Part shown: positions 9,660 to 16,365 of the stretch, piece by piece
Layout of the letters: each line of letters opens with the position of its first letter
Numbering within the stretch: the first letter of the stretch is position 1
DNA from: Smittium culicis
Lineage: Eukaryota; Kickxellomycota; Harpellomycetes; Harpellales; Legeriomycetaceae
Assembly (NCBI GenBank): GCA_001970855.1
Contig: LSSN01000283.1
Location: forward strand, 34,902 to 51,266
DNA length: 16,365 nucleotides
Direction: 5' to 3'
Notes under the pieces: generated by a model
Told to the model about the DNA's origin: nothing
Database searches by the model: none
What the model saw: only the letters and a program-made list of their open reading frames with translations
Made by a program: the position numbers and the translations under genes

Positions 9660-12600
9660 CAACAAATCGCATCAATTTTTCTACTTGATAAGCGTTGCTG
9701 CTTTTTATATTTATTATATCCAGTTTGCCATAATTTCAACGCATATATTTTTTCTACGACGAATGGTCGGAAATTTTCATCACATTTACCTTTAGCTTGT
9801 CTTTTTATAAGTACACTTCTCAAAAAATTCTGACCCAAACCAATAAGTAATCTATCCACCAACCCCTAATGTATTATATTCTTTTATTAAAGCAACCTTG
9901 TTGAATAAGCATTATTTACATTATACTGTTTGAGATCCAATTGCGATTCGACTTTTCTTTTTATAGCAGTTACTAAATTAACAAATTGCCTCTTGGAATA
10001 AAAACAAGCAAACAAACAGATGACAAAATTTTTTGGCGAGTATTATTAAAAAAAAACTGAAATTTAATAAGTATTTTCTATCTGTTTTTCTCTTTTCAAT
10101 ATGTGGTAAATGTTTAAATAAATGTTTAAATAAATTATTTGACCAGTTCATCGCTATAGTATAAAAAATTAAAAATACGTTTATATAGATACAACTTGAG
10201 TCATATGAAGTCGCTGTTACTTTATTTTATTTTTTTTTTTTTGCAGCAAACAGTCATAGCTGATTTTTTAATCTAAAAAATGAATATAAATACATTTTTA
10301 AATGCGTACATATTGCGCTCAAATATTAACTTTGAAATAATAGCATTGAATGTTGGAATTTTTAATAGGTAAAAACACAAAGATAAAGCATCTATAATAT
10401 TATGAAAATACATCCAGTGTAAAATCAATATAATAAAAATTTTTATGATATTTTCCATAAATACTTGTTTTATTAAATATAACACTCATAAACTCCAATA
10501 AATTATAAAAAGCAATATATTTTTGTTGATATTTTACAATAATTTATTTATAAATAAACTGTTATATAATTATAAATACTTTACAAATATAAAAACATAT
10601 ATATTAAAACAATCATAATCTCGTAATTATTAAAAAAGAGCATGATAAATAATGTGTATTTAGCTAAAAACTTCATGTATGGCAAATTTTATATAACAAC
10701 AAAAAATTCACAAGGTCGAAGTTAGTATTTTCAAAGTCTATAAATATCCTTCTTTTTGATTCAATATTGTATTCGAATTTTTTTTAACAAATATAATCCA
10801 TTAATTTCAAAAATTAAAAACTTTAAAACTTTAAATTTGAGTAAATTATTAGCCATCTTATATAAATAATGACATATAAAATCTCGATTCATTTTATTGA
10901 TATTACTAAAATTAAATTTATTAAATCTTAAATTATACGTCTAATTTTCTCTACCCGTTTTACTAAATAACATAAAAAAAAAATTAATTGTACTTGAATT
11001 CTCCAAAAATCTAAATAATTCGATGAAAATAAATAGTTTTGAGTTTCTAAACCACCATGTAATTTTACTTAATAGTCTTATTCAGTAATTTTTATTCGGA
11101 AATTATTGTATCTTTAAAACTACATAAATTAAATTTAGTGCATTTTTACATAAATAAGTATTAATAAAATTATTAATTATTTAGTTTTTATATTTTAAAC
11201 TAAAATAACAACGATTAGTTATTTTTAACAGTGTTTAAATAAAAAATGAATATACATTCACTCTATATTTTACATCACTTAATTTTTTACAGATTTGAGA
11301 TAAGCGATGAGAAATTAATTAGATGATATTTATTGTTAGCTCTGGTTTATTATTACTAATGTGCTATTTTAAAATTCATCTTCATTAAAAAAGTATTAAA
11401 TTCTTTATAGTTTTATTACCAAAACTCAAATTATAATGTATACTACAAAAAAACGTTTATTTAAAAATTTTTTAATAGCTTTTTTTGATCTATATTTATG
11501 TTTAATTCAGTCTACTGTAATTACAATTGATTTTTCTACATTAATCACTAATCAGTAGAATTAATAGACAAAAAAATTCAGGATTAATGATAAAATTGTA
11601 AATTCTTTTATTTTAAAGCCTCTAAAAATCAAGAGCGTTTACATTATTCCAAGAATATATCCAGCGTCTTTTATTTTAAATATTTTTATTAATTTAAAAA
11701 AATGCAAAATTAATGATAATAATGTTTTAAAATGGTTATAATTACTTGCTATTACATAATTTATAAAAATCTATATTTAATATATTTTTGATTAAGAAAT
11801 CGTTGAAAAATTATAATCAAAATTTGATAATAGGATTTTTAATGATGCAATATAAATTGAGGATTTGAATTATTATACATATTTAAAGATAAATTTTTGA
11901 ATTTATGAAGATGGATAAATCATTTATAGTTATAGAATATTATCTGAAATAATATTAAAAGTTTTATTATAAACGCAATAAAATTATTAAACTAATAATC
12001 TATTAAACAGAAAATTTATTTTCTTTTAAGTGATTCAAAATCGAATGATTTTTAAATAATATGAAAAAAGCGAGATTAAAATACTTATTATAATTTTTGG
12101 CTAATATCATTCATCATTTTGCTTGAATATTATATGGATAAATTAAAAAATTAATTTTTATAAAATTATGTATTTTATTTACTGATTTTTCATTATACTG
12201 CATAATCAATTTAATGCTTTCTAATTTTTATATAAAAATATATAATGATAAAATTTATTTTATAGGTATTAGCTTGTAATTAGAACGCTTGAAATACATT
12301 TTCTAAATATAACAAATCATTTGAAGTTATAATTTATTATTAGTGTTAACTCAATTGATAATAAAATAGTTTAATTATAAATCAGAAATCACAATTTATT
12401 ATTAATCTTTAAATAAATTAAACCTAATATGAATTTTTAATTTAAAAATGTTTAATTTTATTTAAAATATATTGAATAAAAATATTTTAATATGTAATAG
12501 AATATAAAATCATTAGTCTAAAATTATTTTATTTAAAGTAGAATATTTTTTTATTTTTTATTATAATATATTTTTATTTTTAGTGTAAATTAATTCAAAT

Positions 12601-14240
12601 ATAATGGTTTAAAACTAAAATAGCTATTGTAACATGATAATACTTTTACTTATTTGATCGATTATTAAATAATGAAAATTATTTATTGAAAATTAACACA
12701 ATTTTATAATTAGGTGATAATTTGAATGATATTAAAATATCAAAAGATAAAATAATCGAATAAAACAATTTTTGCTATGTATGTTAAATTGTCGCTCAAT
12801 TTAATTTAAAATATAATTGAATACTAATTTCTAATACATTTTAATCTCTTTTTTGATAAAATAAGCAATATGGCATTTAATTATACTAATTTGAGTTATA
12901 AATAATAAAATTCATTTAATTAAGTATTAAATTTCGCCTATGAACTAAATATGTTAATAACAAAAAAATCAAATTTATTTTCAACCTATTCTGGCGTAGC
13001 TTTGAAATCAGCATATTAAAATTATTTAGCTTATTTTTCGGAAATATTTAAAAAATGAACCGTTAAAATTTAAAATATTTTTTTTTATAGTTACTTATTG
13101 AAATAAGATGATAATATTATAAATAATATATACTTTGAAGTATAAACTATAACATTATCTAGTGATAGACATTAAATTTTAGATTTTTAATTAAAATATA
13201 AAATTATAATTATAAAAACATCATAAAATATAAAGAATTAACTTCTAATTTTAAATTTTAAACAACTAAGGCGAATTTATTTAACTTTATCTTTTCGGCT
13301 ATTTTAAATAGAAATTTTATGAGGTTTTATAAATCAACAGTGTAGTTAAAAAATAATTTTTCTGGAATAAAATAACACATTTTGTTTTTTCTAGAAAAAT
13401 TTAACCAATTTAATCCAAATATTTCTGAATAGGGCATTTGAATTGAAACAAATTTTTGTTAATAGATGTTCAGTGATTACTCCTATATTTTTTATTTGGT
13501 AGTAAAGCCACATTGAATTTTAAAAAACAAATTTTTTTAGCTAAATTTTAATACACCTGTATAATTTTTAGATTTTTAATCATCTGAATAAAATATATTT
13601 ACTATTAAATAAAAATATTATCGATTTTTTAATCAACAAATAAATATAAAATAGCACATTTCCTGATTATAAAAAATTAGATCATTAATAATAGGTACTT
13701 ACTAGCTTTGGAAAAATTAATTTAATACCTAATAAACACATAATAATAATAATTTTAAACATAAATATGATTATTTGTAATATTTCATATTAAACATAAG
13801 CATGATTATATTTTTGGAAAATTCAGGGTGGTGGGTTCATTCTCTAATTTTTTATTTGGTTTCATCCTTATAAATATCAAACAACAATAAGCTTTGCTGC
13901 ATCTAAATATTTTTAATTTTTTCATGTAAATATTGTATAAAATATGTTTTTAAAGCGTTTTTTGAAGACGATCATCACTTTCAAATGTTTTTACACCTTC
14001 AGAATATATTTAGGTTATGTGAAATAAAATTTTTTTTACATAAGTAATAATTATTAAATAAAGGCTCTATTTTATTTTCATTGCTTTTTACCTCCACTTA
14101 TTTCAATTTAATCCATGTTATTTTACTTTAAATACTATAATAATAGTCGGTATTTAAACAAATAATCTTTTAGTCATATAAAAAACTAATTTAGCAAAAT
14201 TATATAATATTAAGCATATAAAATATATTCTCACTCTTTG
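9660..14240. other. Long AT-rich region without recognisable genes
   Basis: About 4.6 kb with G+C by eye near 15-20 percent in many lines. It is packed with AAT/TTA/ATA words and stop codons in every frame. The only open frame above 60 codons past 9900 (10273-10485 minus) is low-complexity and not credible. I see no tRNA, rRNA or intact mobile element, and no array of clear tandem repeats. A short degenerate duplication lies at about 13756-13815 (two copies of TTAAACATAA..ATGATTAT). Possible natures: decayed transposons, a mutation-biased compartment, or pericentromeric-type DNA. Confidence 0.6.
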
Positions 14241-14246
14241 TATAAT

Positions 14247-14312
14247 GGATCGATTGTCACTCTTTATGCTAGGGATAATCACTTTGTTCTTGCAAAACAG
14301 GCGAAAAACTAA
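14247..14312 (+). pseudogene. Short protein-like island, origin unknown
   Basis: Within the AT-rich block, about 100 bases (14245-14360) have visibly higher G+C. One plus frame is open for 21 codons of mixed composition, from GSIVTLYARD to a TAA at 14310, and stays protein-like after the stop. Another plus frame gives a 24-codon ATG ORF starting MDRLSLFMLG. I recognise no family; a transposon or gene relic is possible. Confidence 0.2.
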
Positions 14313-14570
14313 CTTTTAAATACTGGGGCTAATTTTCGGCAAAAAAACAAGTCACCGATAGCATAGTAAAAAAAATAGTACAGTAATGGTAGTTTGAAAG
14401 GTATTTTTTTGATTTAGAAGCTTGTTTATTTATTTAATTAATTTTTGTACTTTTGGTGTTGTTTAGTATATTAATAAGTAATAATAATATTAAATTTTCT
14501 ATACCAGCGTGTAGAGGATTAATTGTTTTGTAAGTTAAATATATTTATTTATTGAGTTTAAATAATGGTT

Positions 14571-14645
14571 ATAAGAGTTATTTTAAAAAGAAGATATGGG
14601 ATCCTCAATATTTTGTGGGTTCGATTTATATGTTTATTGTTTTTT
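14571..14645. repeat. Direct repeat copy A (~75 bp)
   Basis: Aligns without gaps to 15043-15117 with about eight mismatches, sharing AAAAAGAAGATAT, GGATCC and TTCGATTTATATG. On the minus strand it carries CATATAAATCGAA, a TATA-like element. It lies 76 nt beyond the stop of the ORF at 14721-15044. Confidence 0.85.
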
Positions 14646-14720
14646 TTTTTTAAATGCAAGACAATAGAGAATAGCATCCACTTCGCCAGTACCGAGGAGA
14701 TCAGCCTAGCCCATATTTAC

Positions 14721-15044
14721 TCATATTATTTTTTCTACAAAATCTAAGTTTTTACAAACTAAACAAGTCACTCTATGGTCGTAATAAGCGGAGACACTAT
14801 ATTTGTATAATTGTTGAGCTATTTCGCATGATTTAAAACTATCATATTTTATACTGTCATAAATACCTCGTAATTTCTTACACTCTTCACATTTCGATAT
14901 ATGGGTAGTAAACACATTACAGAACCCCTTCAACCACAAAGTATCGTCTGTCCCAACAATTCCATGTCGACTTATCAGCTTAGCATACTCACATACATTC
15001 TCAAGACCGAAGAAGAGGTGATCCACATATTTAATGTATTCCAT
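14721..15044 (-). CDS. Hypothetical 107-residue Cys-rich protein or gene fragment
   Basis: The ORF runs from an ATG at 15044 to a TGA at 14721 and the frame is open further upstream to 15158. It stands out from the surrounding AT-rich DNA by its amino-acid variety and higher G+C. Cysteines are at 18, 42, 52, 55, 73, 94 and 97, with pairs CEEC (52-55) and CLVC (94-97) preceded by histidine at 48, so a zinc-binding fold is possible. The arrangement loosely recalls Cys-rich tails such as the Rubicon-homology type, but I cannot assign it. The ATG sits exactly at the end of direct repeat B, whose minus strand supplies a TATA-like element about 60 nt upstream. Protein-like sequence continues in other frames just past its stop (14654-14711), so it may be a broken part of a larger gene. 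Confidence 0.4.
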   Translation of the reverse strand: MEYIKYVDHLFFGLENVCEYAKLISRHGIVGTDDTLWLKGFCNVFTTHISKCEECKKLRGIYDSIKYDSFKSCEIAQQLYKYSVSAYYDHRVTCLVCKNLDFVEKII

Positions 15045-15117
15045 AAGTGTTATTATAAAAAGAAGATATCGGATCCCCAATAGTTTGTGGATTCGATTTA
15101 TATGGTTATTGATTTTT
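15043..15117. repeat. Direct repeat copy B (~75 bp)
   Basis: Second copy of the repeat at 14571-14645, offset 472 bp. On the minus strand it forms the leader of the 107-codon ORF and ends at its ATG. Both copies are open in the same minus-strand frame, and the differences between them introduce no stop in that frame. Confidence 0.85.
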
Positions 15118-15458
15118 TTTCTTTTAATTCTTTGGATAAACCATTGGCTATAAAACGTTTAATTTCATTTGATAAATTAATCTAATAAAATTAAAAGGAA
15201 AAACTTTTATTTAATTATTTCTCTTTTTTCATAATATTCGGCGTTAAAGATTTAAATTGATTTTTGATTGGGCATAAGAAGACCTTTTGAGGGATAAAAA
15301 TTAACACAATCATCACGTAAAAAATTATATAGGTAAATAAATTCGTCATTAAAGTTGAGAAAAGTTGGGTATAGCTTTACACTATACGACATTTGTCGAA
15401 TAAAATTTGTTATACAACGCCTAGCTCCACAAAAGAATCTTATACTAGTTATAGACTT
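15098..15458 (-). pseudogene. Broken protein-like segments upstream of the Cys-rich ORF
   Basis: Two stop-bounded minus frames look coding despite the AT-rich setting. The frame at 15458-15252 is 68 codons, including FFCGARRCITNF and FLRDDCVNFYPSKGLLMPNQ. The frame at 15181-15098 is 27 codons, including NEIKRFIANGLSKELKEKK. A further piece (NAEYYEKREIIK) lies between them. They share orientation with the ORF at 14721-15044. Together they may be one gene broken by stops and frameshifts, or exons of an intron-containing gene. No family is recognised. Confidence 0.35.
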
Positions 15459-15478
15459 TTATAGTATGAGAGGATGAT

Positions 15479-15836
15479 TGTAATTATACACCCACTCACG
15501 ACAAACAAAATAGAGTTAAAAACTGAATTTAATTATAAAGTTTTATTAATGAGGTTAATATTTAATATGTAGGAAAACTAGAAGAAACTAAAATCTTCTC
15601 TAAAAATAATAAAAGTTCTTCTCGAGCCAGACTTACTGTCTCGAGGTATTTATATTTCTAGAATCTGGTATTGGTATTCTCTTGTTAACGTGAATATGTG
15701 TCATGTGGCACACATTTACGTTGTACAGGATAAATTGATTAATTATATAATAATATAAATAATATGTTATTGAGATTAACCAAAAACCACAAGGGGAAAA
15801 AACAGTATTTCCAATGTAATAATAATTTTCTCAACA
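15479..15836 (-). mobile_element. Candidate LTR of a Ty1/copia-like element
   Basis: Read on the minus strand, the stretch starts TGTTGAG and ends TTACA, about 358 nt, keeping TG..CA termini. Inside are TATAAATA (15654-15647) and about 100 nt later AATAAA (15547-15542), the order expected of an LTR. It directly follows the 3' end of the RNase H remnant at 15850. Two inverted repeats lie inside (CTCGAG pairs at 15621 and 15640; arms at 15687-15722). No polypurine tract, second LTR or target-site duplication can be shown. Confidence 0.35.
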
Positions 15837-15848
15837 CGTTAGTGTTAT
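15834..15848. repeat. 15-mer, copy 1
   Basis: ACACGTTAGTGTTAT, identical to 16241-16255. It straddles the proposed LTR edge. A 9-base inverted match (CTAACGTGT) occurs at 16015-16023. Confidence 0.6.
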
Positions 15849-15849
15849 A

Positions 15850-16365
15850 TTAGCCTAGTGGTTTTGTCAGTCCATCTAGATTTTATCAATTGATAATTCG
15901 GTGTTCAATTTCATTCGGCGATATAATTTATAATTTAATTTAAAATGATGATATCAATACATAATAGAGTCAAGCTCTGAATAATGGATTAAAAAATGAT
16001 TCGTTATAGTGTAGCTAACGTGTAATTTGATCTGAAAAATTAAATTTTAAAGTTTGATTTCCAAGTAACAATTGTTAGATAAAAAATTCGTTGCAGAGTA
16101 TATAATATTATACTTCAGAGGAGGAGACATATTAAGTGTTACCATCTTATTGGATAATACTAAACCGAAAATTACAAACCAATAAAAATAAAGTGAAATA
16201 AAATGAACTAATAAAATTTTTATACTATAGAATGTAAAGTACACGTTAGTGTTATCCTTATCATCTTTTCTTTCGCAAAGGTACTCTACCAGCATAAAGA
16301 TTTTCAATTTTAAAATTTTTTTTTTTTTACACTTTAAAAACTTTAAAATATTATTTTCCTTCAAA
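15850..16365 (-). pseudogene. Decayed Ty1/copia-type RNase H remnant (continues off the right edge)
   Basis: The minus frame 16364-16047 shows YLCERKDDKDNTNVYFTF, which lines up without gaps with the D-W-A-G..D-D-R-K-S-T-S-G-Y-V-F region of copia RNase H. It continues with SNKMVTLNMSPP..KYNII, matching S-K-K-Q-K-T-V-A-L-S-S-T-E-A-E-Y. Further on, in shifted frames, are NPLFRA, then IDI..HF, and finally DGLTKPLG followed by TAA at 15850; D-G-L-T-K-P-L is the classic copia RNase H terminus. Active-site acidic residues are replaced and stops and frameshifts are present, so it is inactive. Reverse transcriptase and integrase would lie to the right of the window. Confidence 0.5.
16241..16255. repeat. 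15-mer, copy 2
   Basis: Exact copy of the 15-mer at 15834-15848, 407 bp away, inside the RNase H-like frame. Confidence 0.6.

Noticed and set aside
9627..9833. 68-codon plus ORF after MAD1
   Set aside because: Lies in the 3' flank, follows the natural MAD1 end (SIPAFLASTTLQLF) and looks non-coding.
10273..10485. 70-codon minus ORF in the AT-rich block
   Set aside because: Almost entirely Ile/Leu/Phe/Asn/Lys/Tyr, as expected by chance from AT-rich DNA.
14268..14278. GCTAGGGATAA resembling the conserved large-subunit rRNA / I-SceI site region
   Set aside because: The flanking bases do not continue the rRNA sequence; an 11-base match alone is not enough.
14618..14624. GGTTCGA resembling a tRNA B box
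   Set aside because: No A box, no acceptor stem and no cloverleaf around it; it is part of the ~75-bp direct repeat and is changed to GATTCGA in the other copy.

Overview
This window looks like nuclear DNA of an AT-rich fungus, most likely an early-diverging one. The reasons are short introns (81-150 nt) with GT..AG ends and several CTAAC/CTGAC branch-point-like motifs, A/T-biased codons, and two recognisable eukaryotic genes. The lineage is an inference; there is no rRNA or other direct marker. All homology calls come from reading the sequence against remembered family features, with no database search.

Left part (1-2361): positions 204-531 on the minus strand look like the first coding exon of an unrecognised protein whose remainder lies beyond the left edge. 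A (CAA)n tract sits in its presumed leader. The next 1.8 kb shows no gene. Centre-left (2362-5080, minus): a complete eight-exon gene for a DET1 (De-etiolated-1) homologue, 672 residues after splicing. Centre (5081-6244): a 1.16-kb divergent intergenic region with eight CCAAT/ATTGG pentamers. Centre-right (6245-9618, plus): a complete three-exon gene for the spindle-checkpoint protein MAD1, 1042 residues, with the Mad2-binding segment, the RLK motif and the C-terminal domain all readable. DET1 and MAD1 are therefore head to head and could share a promoter region. In other eukaryotes the first is a substrate adaptor of a CUL4-DDB1 ubiquitin ligase and the second acts at unattached kinetochores. 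No direct functional link is shown here.

Right part (9619-16365): composition falls sharply to roughly one G/C in five or six bases, and almost all coding potential disappears over about 4.6 kb. Toward the right edge there are islands of former or surviving coding sequence, all on the minus strand. These are a 107-codon ORF with two CxxC pairs bracketed by ~75-bp direct repeats (14571-15117), two short protein-like open frames upstream of it (15098-15458), a possible LTR (15479-15836), and a decayed Ty1/copia-type RNase H tail (15850-16365) entering from the right edge. I read this side as a transposon-bearing, heavily mutated AT-rich compartment next to a gene-bearing one.
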